Assembly: GCA_007449985.2 (NCBI GenBank)
Contig: VIIQ02000764.1
Span: 62,001 to 126,000 of the forward strand
DNA from: Desmodesmus armatus
Taxonomy: Eukaryota > Chlorophyta > Chlorophyceae > Sphaeropleales > Scenedesmaceae
DNA length: 64,000 nt
Direction: 5' to 3'
In this document: in pieces, positions 23,390 through 35,325 of the stretch
How positions within the stretch are numbered: position 1 is the first letter of the stretch
Layout of the letters: each line of letters starts with the position of its first letter
Program-made: the position numbers and the translations under genes
Notes under the pieces: generated by a model
Database searches by the model: none
The model's input: the letters and a program-made list of their open reading frames with translations, nothing else
Told to the model about the DNA's origin: nothing

Positions 23390-26284
23390 ATGGAGGCCCC
23401 TGACACCGCCCTGGAGGAGCCCCTGCTGCAGCCTAGGAAGCAGGACCTCCGTGCACAGCAGCAAACGTTGGACTGGGGTTGTGCTTTGAATCTTGCTAAA
23501 GTGATAACTGGAGCCGGCATGATGGCCATCCCCAGGGCTTTCCTGCAGATTGGTTGGCTGCCAGGCACCATCATGCTTGTGGGTGTTGCCTTGCTCACCT
23601 TCTTCACTTTAGCCGTTCTAGTAAGAGGGTCAGCGGCCACACAGGCCAGTACCTATGGCGAGCTGGTGCGCAGGACATGTGGGGCAGGGATGATGCGACT
23701 GCTGCAGCTGGCAGTACTGCTGTTTTGTTTTGGTTCTCCGTCGTGTACCTGGTGAGTGTACTACAGGTTGGGCCCTCAGCAGCGTCAGTAAATTCAGGGG
23801 CCTGAGACCCAAGTGCCTGATCTGCACTGACTGGTTGATGGCTCAGGCGCTGATTCAGCTACCCCTGATCAGTCTAGGTACTCCGTTTCTGGTGTACCGC
23901 ATCAGTCCTGTTCATAATCAGCACCACGACATGATGCCAAACCTCATGCCGCCTACTTTGTCCTGCATGGCTGCCAGCACATGTGTGTATTTCCCATACC
24001 TCATGCGCAGAGGATGAGGTTAGCAAGAAGCCTCTAGCATCAGGAGCAATTTTGTTGACAGGCCGCTTTGAAGATTTACCTACCCTCCAGCCGTAGACCT
24101 TTTTGGACGCCAGCGGAAGGCTGTACACCGACAACCTGCCTGCTGCCCTGCTGCCTGACGACACTGCTGTTCCTGCAGGTTGTCATTCGGGATATCCTGC
24201 TGGGCACGCCCCCAGAGTGCAACGGTCTGCTGTGCGAGGCATTCGGCCCGGCAGCCAACATCGATGCACGGCTTCTAATCATTGCAGTGGCTGTGCTGGT
24301 GTGTGCGCCGCTGTTCATGCTGAGGTAAGCAACACAGTGTTGGTTCCTCTCAGGTGCGATACTGGGTCACACTTTCCATTATCGTTACCCTATTCTACCT
24401 TCTGGTGTGGGACAGGACGCACCATAGGGACAGGACGCACCTTACGAGGCAACTTCTGACTGTCAATATGCTTGCAGCAGTGTGACTTGAGGTTAGTCTC
24501 ACACATCTGGCGTGTGCATCTCTGTTGATGTTGAGAAGATCACTGCTGGCAGCTCACAGGCACAGGGAGCCCGACTAGCCTGCCTGTTGTGTAACGTTCC
24601 GTGACCTACATGCTCAGTCCATGCGCACCTCTTGTCTCTTGGCTAAGGTCAACTGCATTTACATCCTCAGGCTGTAGTTTGTCACATGCTGGTGGTAAGG
24701 CTGCCTTGCATCAGTTTTGATGCCCGCATGTGCCGCTGCTCTCTCATATGTGCTGTCTCAGGTCCATGGAGAAGCTTGCAAGCCTTAATGCTGCCGGTGT
24801 AGCCGCCACAATCCTGCTTGCAGCAGTGGCCATGCTGTTGGCAGCAATGGCAGCAGCCAACGGGCAGGCCCACCCCATCTCCATGTTGCCCCAGTGGGAC
24901 TTATTGGGTCACACGAGGGGCGAGCAGTTGGAGGCGTTGACTGATGTTATTCCTGTTATTTTGGCATGTTATGTGGCTCACCAGTCGCTGCATCCGCTGA
25001 TGCCACTGTTGAAACCCTACTCGCAACAGCGCATGCTGAAGGTGGGTTGGATAAAGCATTGGGCACAGCAAGGGTCCAGCTTGCGCCAAGGGCTATTACG
25101 CCTTGTCAGCTTGCCAAGCCACCAATAACCGTACTGCAGGGTCACCAAGCACCAGTCCTCTACATGTGTATCTTGGACCACTTGGGTGCTAGAATGCAAC
25201 AAGCATATGTCTATGTATGAGGGTTGAAAGACAGCATGCACGAAGCAAGCTACCTGTTCCTGCTGCTGCTGTAGCATGCCACCTATCCAGCACAGCAGGG
25301 ACATTGTCTAAGGTGTACAACTCCCAGTCCACATGTGCCTTTCCATGTGCAGGACACAACCGCACGGTCCTCATTCATGTCTTGTGCTACGCTATCCCCT
25401 CATTACATCATGCCTTGCAGGTCATAGCAGTGGCTCTGAGCATCTCCTGTGGCACATTCCTCATGCTGTCAGTCGGTGCAGCAGTTGCCTTCGGCCCCAG
25501 CACAGATGTCAACGTCCTCAATAACTTCAGCACAGAAGGCCTCGAGCCGCTGCTGGGATGGCAGGCTGCCCTTGTATGCAGCTGGGTAGTGCGGGGAGGC
25601 TACCTGGTATGTATTCTAGCGACGCTGCTACTGTACATGCACCCGCTGAGAAGCTGCCTGGCTCAGATGCTGTGGCCGACACCTGAATCATGCAGCACAC
25701 AGGCAGCAGCTACTGCTGTGCTGGGGACGGCAACAGGACTAGGGTCGGAGCAGCTACAGCACCAACAGCAGGTGGAGGATCCGTTGCAGCAGCAGCTAGG
25801 TGTCAGTGATGTGTGCAGGCAGCTTGTTGAACAGCAGCAGCTTACTGAGCCAACTGGTACTTCCACAGAGCACCGACAAGTATGGCAGGACCTTGAGCAG
25901 GCAGTCTACTACCCTCTTACATACGGCTTGCTGGCAGTTATGGTACTAACAGCAGTGACTGTCACTAACATATATCAGGTTGTGAGTGCTGTGGGGGACA
26001 TTGCCAGCACTACACAGGCCTTCATAGTCCCTGGCGCGATTGCTATTGTGTTGGTGGTTTGGAAGCGTGCTCAGCTGAAAGAAGCTGCTGTGACAGCAGC
26101 GACGGTTTTGTCAAGTGACCTGGAACGGGGTTCAGCTGGCACAGGGTTCAAGGTGCCCAGTACACGTATTGGCACAGGATCTGTGATGTATGCGGCCGCG
26201 GGGGCTGCTGTGCTGCTGCTGGGAGTGGCACTGTTCTGCAATGGCTTGTTTGAGCGCCTGGATACTTTTATTGTGGTCATTTGA
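23390..26284 (+). CDS. AAAP/SLC38-type amino acid transporter, one frame break
   Basis: Multi-pass membrane protein of the Aa_trans family, which carries amino acids, usually with protons or sodium. Exons 23390-23751, 24179-24324, 24762-25041, 25421-26284, about 550 residues. Family signs: an early helix in NLAKVITGAGMMAIPRAF, then VVIRDILLG, an ACYVAHQSLHPLM segment, LSISCGTFLMLSVGAAVAFG, and hydrophobic helices to the C-terminus (TGSVMYAAAGAAVLLLGVAL). A Gln-rich loop (HQQQVEDPLQQQ) lies in exon 4. The end of exon 1 must read FSVVYL into VVIRD, but the sequence GGTTCTCCG near 23733 is one base short, shifting frame before the GTGAGT donor. This may be an assembly error or a recent null allele. 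Substrate cannot be inferred. Confidence 0.85.
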
Positions 26285-27150
26285 GGTGTTAAAGGCCTTT
26301 GGGCAAAAGGCCTGGATGGACAGTGTATTGTATCTTGGCTCGCTGGCTAGTGCTGCGGTTTGGGACTCCACCCACAAGTACTGTACTGGATCACATTTGG
26401 CAGACAAGTTGCTGACAGTAGCAATGTGCAGTGGTGTGTTACACGACATTTGCAGTTGATTGTTGCCACAGAAAGCAGATTGCTGCAAAAGTGCATGTGA
26501 AGCAACCAAATTGCAGCCTGTGGTCTTGACTGGCAGACGGTTCAACGTGGGAGGCTACAGCTGATTTACATCAGATACGATCCAGGGGCTGAAGTGTGCT
26601 GATTAGTGCGCAATGGTGGCCTAACAGGCTGGTTGGGGTTTTTGCTGACAGATTGCCGTATCAGCTGTAGCAAAGGAGTGTCATACTCTTTCCGGGAAAC
26701 TGCTGTCCATCCAAGTCTCTGACGGTTTGATGAAATTATATGTGGACCACGGCACCAGCACACCTAGGAATTCTACATGTCACACGTGACTGTTTAGTGC
26801 TGTGCCATGCGGCCATTTAACCATTCTGGAATAGAGAGAGAAATGAGGGTGGTGGAGTTGGACCTGATGACAGAAGCCCAATTCCCAGCTTCTGCAAACA
26901 ATTACCATAGGAGCAGACTCTACTGCAGTGCATCCATGCAACACTGAGCTGATCACATGTGCTGCAACAGGTCATGTACTGAATGGGCTAGAGGGGCGCA
27001 TCCTTACGAACATCAACAGTCAGGCTGCTGCCTCAGCTTGAACTTCAGGCTGCTGACTCAGCTTGAAGTTGAACTTCAAAGGGCACTCGGCACCAGGGTC
27101 AGCAACATGGTGACATCGGCAACGTGAACCTATCTGCCGCAGATTCTGAG

Positions 27151-27287
27151 AACCCTAACAACGTGAACCCATCTGCAAGAACCTTAACAACGTGAACCCA
27201 TCTGCAAGAACCCTAACAACGTGAACCCATCTGCAAGAACCCTAACAACGTGAACCCATCTGCAAGAACCCTGAACCCTAAACCCTG
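27151..27287. repeat. 29-bp tandem repeat, four units, with telomere-like flank
   Basis: Units AACCCTAACAACGTGAACCC+ATCTGCAAG start at 27151, 27180, 27209 and 27238, ending in AACCCTGAACCCTAAACCCTG. Each unit opens with a CCCTAA-type motif, so it may have grown from an interstitial telomeric seed. Confidence 0.95.
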
Positions 27288-27887
27288 TGTATGAGCCCCT
27301 CCATCACCCTCTGCCAGAAGGGTTGCCCCCCTCCACAGGGCTTAGGCGACGTGCCGGGGGATTCAAGCATTATGCTGAACACCCATCATCCTTGAAAGGT
27401 GACTGATGCTGCGCTCTGCAGCGCTGAAGACCTGCTAGCAAGGTGATGAAACAGCAGGCGCCAAGTCACATCTACCTAGTAGCTCCGGATACTCCACAAC
27501 ACTGCACTGCAATCAGTGACCGATGACACGGCTTATGATTGGGTCATCAACCTAAAATGAAGTGTCGACACAGCCACTGGCACAACAACAAAACGAGGTG
27601 TGGAGACAGCGGCTGCAAGCAGACTGCTGCTTATTCCATCCATCATCATGTATGCACGCACGCGCACACCCATGTCTCACCCACACACACACCCAGCCCA
27701 CACACCCCCACACACACATTGGATGCTGTCACAGCTCGGAGCTTATGAGCACCACATGCATGTCCCTGATGTCCTCAACGTGTGCAACACCCACACCACC
27801 CACTCACACAGACACACAGCTGTTACTGCTGCTTCTGATTGGTTGGAATGAGCGGCAAGTAGAATGTCAAACCCATGTGGCACAATG

Positions 27888-28047
27888 ACAGCTTGTGGCG
27901 CATGCCACAAGTACCTCTGGCACAAACCTTTGTGGCCCAAACACATCAGGACCAACCCCAACAGCTTGTGGTGCATGCCACAAGTAGCCGTTACAGAGTC
28001 TGGCACAAACACTTGTGGCCCAAACACATCACGATCAACCCCAACAG
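27888..28047. repeat. Direct duplication with a palindromic 20-mer
   Basis: Two copies (about 27890-27967 and 27966-28047) share GGCACAAAC, TTGTGGCCCAAACACATCA and GATCAACCCCAACAGCT-like sequence. Each starts at a near-palindrome CTTGTGGYRCATGCCACAAG. Confidence 0.8.
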
Positions 28048-28322
28048 CTCAGCACAGCGTAGAGCTGAGGTGCACCCATAACCATATGCATGATCACAAC
28101 AAAGAGCTTCAGAGCTGCACACGCTTCTTCTCAAAGTATCATCTTCACATCACACATGTGACTACATCATGCGACAAACACTGATCGATTGTCGCGGCTG
28201 AGCTACATGTGCAGACACCCTGCCACATGGCCAGCCGGTGGGGGCTGCTTCTCCTGGGAACCTTCAACAAACTTATGATCTAACACTGATCTCACACTTA
28301 GTGGGCTGCCATAGCAGCAGCT

Positions 28323-31300
28323 TCAGGTTGCACCCCTCTCCCAGGCGATCGAACGATCAACATCACCGGGCTTAGAAGCCACCTTCACCCAGGTTGCTTC
28401 AGACCCCATGGTCGCAGCTACCTCTGCGACAGTGACAGCACCACCTCGGCCATCCTTCCAAGCCTGGTAGCGAGGCAGGAACCAGTCCCTGAGTGCAGCA
28501 TAGCTGATGGTCTTGCCGGCCTGTAGGTGTGGCCTCCCTGCCGCCCATATGGGGTCCAGCCCCTGACCCTCCTCTGTGCCAAATGCTGCGCCCTTTGTAA
28601 GCGCATCCTTGCCGGTGATTCCAACGGGGTGGAACCGCTGCATGAAGGCGGGGGCGTGCTGGTAGTGCAGGGCGGCGATGTGAGCACCATCTACTTGGCC
28701 GTCTGGTATGACTAGCGCAGCATCAAAGTCAGATGTGTACCTGCAGGCCAGCACAACAGTGCACCGTACAAAGTTTGTATCAGCAGCAAGCACGCATGAT
28801 TCATGCTGTGTCCAAATGGTGGCGATTGACACTACAGAAATTATTTTCCATGCACCCTCGTAGAGTCTCGCTGTGCAGCCTGGTATTTATTAACATCATC
28901 TCTACAGCTGCTGTTTCTTGCTGGGTCTGCCAGACCCAGTGGGACAGTGAACCCCCCAACCAACGAGATCTGCAATCAGCAGCAGCTGCTACGCCTATGC
29001 CAGCAGGACCAGAAATTACTCACAATGGGGTGACCACGCCATCTGCGATCATGTAGGGACTCTCCAAAGCAGGTGTGTAGAAACCCTTGGCTTCAATAGT
29101 CTCTGTCTTTGTGACGGCCACAGCGACGAAGCCACCCTGGGACCGTCGAGTGCCTCCAGTGGCATCCTCATGTGCTGTCAGAGCCAGCCGGTCTCCCTCC
29201 TTCACAGCCCTTGCGGCGACACTCTCAAACCTGCCAACTGCATTAAAAACAGGGTGGGGGGCAGGGCAGGGGGGCAGCGCGTTGCGGACACAGTTGATGA
29301 TGAGTGAACACTCAGGAGGCTTAGTCGCATTGCAAAATTTGGCTATCACAGCAGGACGGATTTCTGGTGAGCATGCATGAGTGTCTTTGCACGCCCTCTA
29401 GAGATACAGATCTGCTGGACACACTGGGCAGCAGCAGCTGACAGCCAGCAGCAGCCTTCCAGCTGACCAGGATGCCACTGGCAGTGCAGAAACAATCACT
29501 GACTGATAGTGATATCCAACAGCAGGAAGCAGGAAGGCGCAGCAGAACCCCTCAGCTGAGCTCAACAGCTAGCTGCTGAGGGGAAGCAAGACAGTTGCCT
29601 TCCTGCAGCTGGAGTGCCTCTGTTTGTTTGAAAGTTGTTTGAACACACAGCAGTACCATACGATGACGTTCACAGTGAGCCAGAGCAGCATAGGGTGTCG
29701 CTGCAACCCAGGGCCTCAGTGCAAACACTCACATTCGTGCACCTTTGCCGCGGTGCTGCCCTCCCGCACACCAGGGGACGTCAGCCTCGTCACGAAGTGC
29801 GTCGTCGACACTGTCAAACTGCCTTGCACGCCCCCTGGGCGGTTGAATGTGATCCGCTGGAACAGCGGGGTAGCATCTGGATTGGCGTGGAGCCAGTTCA
29901 TCACTTCGCAATATTTGGGCGTGGTAGGAAGCCGCATGTCTCCGCTGGTGTCCATGCACTCCACGTGGTCGCCGATCTTCAAGTCCGCCAAGGCAATCGG
30001 CTCCTCGTGCTCCAAGGTGCGCACCAGAGTGCTGGCGGCAAAGCAGGGGGTCTTGCCTGCGGAGTTACAGCGGTAGCACCGGGAACACAGTGCATCACCA
30101 AGGGATCGATTGGTGCTGGAGATGCTGTGCGTCATGTGCCAGGAGGGATGCTATATATCCCACAGCTTGCTGGCCCAGTAGTACGGTACTACGTAGTATA
30201 CACCAGTGACTGGGTAGCACCGTTTCCACAAGGTCGGCTGGAAGGGGCACCTGGCAGTGCAGTGCATCGGCCGCATCACTGCGGCGTTTGCTGTATCATA
30301 GCATGCCACAGCACCAGCACAACACCCTTGTAGGTCTGCTGAGGGGGGGACTATAAACAGACACGACTGCCGAACACAGGCGCAAGCAGACAGAAGCTGC
30401 AGCCTCCTTGTGCAGTAGAGCTGCTAGGGCCTGCAGCTGTCGCTAGCCCGCAGCATCACCTGCTTCGTCGCAAAGTGATGGCGGTGCCAGATAGCAAATG
30501 TTTTCAGGCCTCACCCCTTGCAGAACCCACTCTGCTGGACCGCCCTCCCGCTCCCTTCCCACTCACATTGGCGATCATTAGGGAATCCTGAAGTGCCTCC
30601 AAGCCCGGTGTCACAGTAGCCACCGCAGCAATCTGAGCTTTGAGTGCAAGTGTTTGGCCCCGCCATGTTGGGTACGCAGCCTGCAACATACACACACGTG
30701 TGTCAGTAGCAGTGTCTGACAAACGTCCTAGATTGACATTTCTTGGTGCGATTTGCAATCATGTGAGCACTGTGTGTCTTGCAAGCAGGAAGCCAGCAAG
30801 TGAGCGGCTAGCAGAAAGCCTGTATGCTACTGCCAACAGGGACCCAACTGGCAGTCCAGCACTGCAATGACTCAGTGTGGTGTGAGCTAGCCAGCCGCTG
30901 CCTGTCTGTGCTGCCACAGCACAAGCGGCTCCTCTTGGTCTGTTGCAAGCTCGGAACCCCACTTTGTGCAACAAGTACCCCAACTGTTGGGGTGCAAACC
31001 CTACATCGTGGCTCAGCTACAGCATGCGCAACCTGAACATTGGGTGTTCAGAAATGAATATTCGAAGCCCTGGACATGTTTTGTGGACACTCAAACAAAT
31101 TGTAGGCACAGTTCAACTTGACCTGCAAGGTCCAACCCCAGGCCTGTACATGCAGGAAGCATCCGCATGCAGCATCCCACTGGCTGTGCTCAGCACCCTT
31201 TGGGTGCTTTGTGCTGCCGATGAAAAGCTTGCTTCATGCTTGTGCATGCGCTTGCAGGGCTACTCACAGGTTGTGCCTGAGCACCCGCCATCACAGCATT

Positions 31301-34300
31301 CGCCGGCCACCTGCAAGGCAGCAGGCAGGTGGCGGACTGATTGACAGAAGAGACAGCATGACAGGAGGCCATGCGCCGAACAACTCACCAGCACAGCTTA
31401 GGTGTTTCAATCGCAGACTGGCTTGACGCAATGACACCCAGGTCAAAGCGGGACATGCTCAGCCAGGCACAGGCAGGGCCAGCAGGCGCGCGTGATATGG
31501 CAATGTATGATGCATACAACAGTGTGACAACAACGGTGTGTTCAGGCTCAGCCTGAACCATGTAAAAGTAACAACAACAGTGATTGATAACATGAATCAC
31601 ACAGTGCCCTGATTCCAAAACCGTTAACGGCCTTGACTTACCTGACATTGTGCCCCACGGGTTTTGCAGCCTGCACACCACACACACCATGCTGTGAGCA
31701 TGTCGAACATGTTGAGATTGTGCATGTGTGTGGCAGGCCAAGTGCATGTCCCGGCCTCAGCACAAACAAAGGTATCTTGACGCTGCCAGTCAGAGCCCAG
31801 CATATGACCCATGCCGGACTTATCGAGTCCGTCCCCACCTACACCTGTGATAGGCGCCCTGTTGACTTCGATCTTGCAAGGTTCACCCCCTGTACATGCT
31901 GGGAGCAAGTGTACATCCTGGGAGCAAGTGTACATGCTGGGAGCATGCGCATGCAGCACCCAGCTGGCTGTACTCAGCACACTTTGGCTGCTTTGTGCTG
32001 CCAATCAAAAGCTTGCTTCATGCTTGTGCATGCGCTTGCAGGGCTACTCACAGCCTGTTGCGCCTGTGCACCCGCCATCACAGCACTCGACGGCCGCCTG
32101 CAAGACAGCAGGCAGGTGGCGGTGTGAGACAAGACAGCATGCCATGCCCTTGGAGGCCAGGCGCCCCCACACCTGACAGCTTTGGTGTTCTGACTGCTGA
32201 CTGCAAAGTGCAAAGTGTCATTTGTCATCACACCCAGGCCAAGGCGGCAACCATGAGTTACACCAGTGCAGTGAGTAATCCATCCTACAGCAACCATACT
32301 CACCAAACACTGCGCCCCAAGGGTGTTACAGCCTGCACACAGTTACAGACCACGCTTTCAGCACGCAGAAGATGTGCATGTGTGGTGCAGGAAAACGCAT
32401 GTCCCGGCCTCAGCACAGACAAGAGTTTCAAACGCTGCCAGGTCAGGCGCAGGACACATGCTGTGCGCACTGTGTGCATGCAGACCGACACCAGTGGTAC
32501 AGCTTGCTTCAGACTTGCGCATGCGCTTGCAGCGCTGCTCACATGTTGGATTGGCACCTGCGCACCCGCCAGTACAGCATTCGCTGCCCGCCTGCAAGGC
32601 AACTGGCAGGTGTCCGTGTGAGATGAGGGACAGCATGACAAGAGGCCAGGTGCCAAACAACGCTGACGGGAACAGCTTAGGCATAGACTGCAGATTGCCG
32701 ACAGCATACTGGTGTGGTGCCAATGAAACACAGGCCAAGTGGTCACTCCTCAGCCCTGGCCCGGCAAAGCAAAGCCGGGCCAGTGGACGCGCCTGACACA
32801 CTCATGTGTGATGCATACTTGTCACATGGCATTGTGTGTGTATACAACCATGGTTTACAAGTACAAGTACAAGTAAATGCACTGGTCCTTCATCGTGCAA
32901 TAGTCATATGAGTCATGCATGACTTACCCCACATGGTTGCCCAAATATTTTGCAGCCTGCGCACAGTTACACGCCACGCTTTCAGCATGTTGAAAACATG
33001 CATGTGTGGTGCAGGAAAAGCGCATGTGCTGGCACCAGCACAGGAAAGCCAGTGCCCAGGCCATGTTATCAGGTGTTGCAGTGCTTTGTTGTGGCACCAG
33101 CAACTTGCCCTGCAAGGTTCACCCCCAGGGCCTGAGCATGCAGTTCCGGACTGGCTGTACTCAGTGCAGCTCAAGCTGAACGTTGGACTGCTTTACACTT
33201 CCTGTTGGAGGTTCGCGTCACACTTCGCATGCGCTCGCAAGGCTACTTACATTGTGAGTCGGTGCAAACGGAGCCATCACAGCATTCACTGCTCGCCTGC
33301 AAGGTAGCAGGCAGGTGGCGGTGTGAGACAGGGACGCATGACAGAAGGAGGACAGGCATCCACACAGCTGACAGCTTTTGTGTTTGAACGGCAGGCGGCA
33401 ACAGGCGTCACGCATGACAGCCAGGCAAAGGCGGGCACTGCTAGGACAGTGGACCGGTCCAGCCTGGCACACTGCTCTATGAATGGCAACTATGACCAAG
33501 ATCAGAGCACTGATGCATGCATCCTACAGCAGCCGTCACTTACATCACAAGATGCCTCTGCGGTCTTACAGCCTGCGCAGAGTTGCACACACAACGCGGT
33601 TGTTGGACATGTTGCACGTGTAGTGTAGGACAAGTAGGCCCTGGCCCACGCACAAACACTGTCTTTCAGAACCCAGGAAAGGGCAGCGCACGCGGCTCCC
33701 GACTGGGTGTTTTCGACAAACTTTGACTGCGTTGCGCTGCACGTTGAAAGCTTGCCTCACACTTGCGCATGCGCTTGCAAGGCTACTTACATGTCGAAAG
33801 GCTACCTGAGCACCCGCCAGTACAGCATTCTGTGGCCGCCTGCAAGACACCGGCAGGTGGCGGTGTGAGGGGAGACAGCATGATTGGATGCCAGTCGCAC
33901 CCACATCTGACTGGTTGATACTTCAGACTGCAGACTGCAAACTAGCATAATGCACTGACACCCAGCCAAAAGCTGGCACAATAGGCCGCCGGACACGCAT
34001 GACACCAGTGTGGGATGGAGACCCACAAAACTTGCACATTGCGCAGATTTCTTTAGCCTGCTGAAACAGCACCCACAACCTACCGCACACTCCGCTTGAA
34101 AAAGTTTGCAGCCTGCGCGTGATACACATTACGCATGTTAGACATGTGCATGTGTATTGCAGGCGCATGCTTAGGCCCAAGCACGTTTTGGCCGCAAACA
34201 TCGCAACACTGCAGACGATCAGCAGTCATACAGCACTGCTGGCCTGCAGGTTGGGTTTTGCAGTTTGTAGGGCCTGCAACTTCCATGCCATAAGTTGCAC

Positions 34301-35325
34301 ACCCGGTTGCAGAGTTTGCAACCGTACGTCTGCATGGCAGTGCAAGAAAATGCTGACATTCACTTTCTACTCAGACATATCTAGACGCCAACTGCTGTTC
34401 AGCGGAGATGCGCGGCTGCAATTATTTCAGCCCCCAGCTTACATTCATTCTTGTCAGAGCATCCCGCGTCGCAGCAGTCCACACCAGCTGTGCAATCGTC
34501 TCCGAGCTGACCGAGCTGACAGCCTGAAAACAGTGAGGTTGACAACCTTGAATGATGTGTTCTGTGTACCGTACATGCACTGGGGTTGCTGATGCTGGCT
34601 GTGAGGTACCTGAACAAGGAGATGCAGCAGCACACATGCTGCTGCAGGCAGCGCTTCAGCGCTGCTTCAACTCATAGCTGCACTGCTGCGTCCAGCACCC
34701 CACACGGTGATGACCACAGTGCTGGCACAAGTGCTGGCAGCCAGCACGGTGCTGCCACAGAGGCAGATGCTGCTCAAGGACACCTGCTGTGACTGAAGCC
34801 AGCAACAGTGCATGCCAGGACAAGTCTCAAAGCATGCCGGTGGCTAGGCAACAGCACACGATGCGATCACCTGGGGGCACTTGTGGCCTGGGCGTATCCT
34901 TGCCAAATGGGTTTAGCATGAGAATATCCTGCAGACAGCGGAGAATGAATCTGTCACGACACACACCAACAACACACTGTGCTATAGCAACAGCGCTGTT
35001 GTGCCGCAACAGTGGTGACCCACTGCAGAGACTTGGTGCCAAATCTGGCTTACCCAGAAGTATGTTGGCCTCTCCTTCCATGGCCTGTAGTCCTGTTGAT
35101 GCAGCGCATTACGGGTGTGAGCAGAGAACACGAAAGGTCACAGCTCGTGCTGCTTGGCTCAAAAATAATCCTGGTTCAACGAACTCAGTTGGTTACCTGT
35201 GGAAGCGCTTGGGCCCTCGTGATGGATTCTCCTGCTGCCAAGAGTGTCCAACACCTGGACGATAACATCAGCATCAACAGCAGCCAAGGCTGCAACCTGG
35301 GGACGACCCTTGCCATTCGGGGCAT
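28323..35325 (-). CDS. Secreted tandem cystine-knot (knottin) protein with Hint autoprocessing domain
   Basis: Twenty minus-strand exons close in phase: 35325-35197, 35084-35054, 34928-34871, 34609-34575, 34523-34443, 34273-34208, 34112-34084, 33839-33791, 33572-33544, 33296-33251, 32956-32928, 32591-32543, 32332-32304, 32097-32052, 31670-31642, 31310-31268, 30680-30567, 30056-29733, 29237-29024, 28740-28323; 615 residues plus TGA. Residues 1 to ~33 form a signal peptide (RLQPWLLLMLMLSSRCW). Residues ~85-298 hold about eight cysteine-rich modules, mostly C-x6-C-x5-CC-x3-C-x4-6-C. A Hint module runs ~302-476: Cys302-Phe start (CFAASTLVRT), LADLKIGDHVEC, VSTTHF, VKEGDRL, GFYTP and MIADGVV. The 139-residue tail is unrecognised. 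By analogy with Hedgehog, Cys302 may drive self-cleavage and release the array. Cleavage and role are inferred. Confidence 0.85.
30567..34523 (-). repeat. Array of cystine-knot modules encoded by paired mini-exons
   Basis: Single-exon modules sit at both ends (34523-34443 and 30680-30567), with an atypical one at 34273-34208. Between them five modules use the same two-exon plan: a 29-bp exon giving C-x6-C-x (CKLFQAECA, CKTAEASCD, CKIFGQPCG, CNTLGAQCL, CKTRGAQCQ) and a 43-49-bp exon giving ECC-x3/4-C (AATECCTGGC, ASSECCDGSVC, AGSECCTGGC, AAVECCDGGC, VAGECCDGGC). The boundary intron is always phase 1 and splits the last Cys codon as T/GC; the inner intron is always phase 0. Intron sequence is also similar between modules, so ~0.55-0.8-kb blocks were duplicated. 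Confidence 0.9.

Larger units (their letters stand above)
26285..28322. other. Intergenic between transporter and cystine-knot/Hint gene
   Basis: About 2 kb between the 3' ends of two converging genes. It holds a 29-bp tandem repeat (27151-27287), CA-rich sequence at 27655-27720 and a duplicated segment at 27888-28047. Several open frames around 27539-28184 are low-complexity and lack splice logic. Confidence 0.5.

Noticed and set aside
27151..27287. CRISPR-like 29-bp repeats
   Set aside because: Units are adjacent with no spacers; a simple tandem repeat.
27539..28184. Thr/His/Pro-rich open frames near the CA-rich tract
   Set aside because: Low complexity, overlapping in several frames, no splice support.
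30567..34523. Venom-type toxin gene
   Set aside because: The cysteine spacing is that of the general cystine-knot fold, used also by inhibitors, antimicrobial and structural proteins. Nothing in the sequence shows toxicity.
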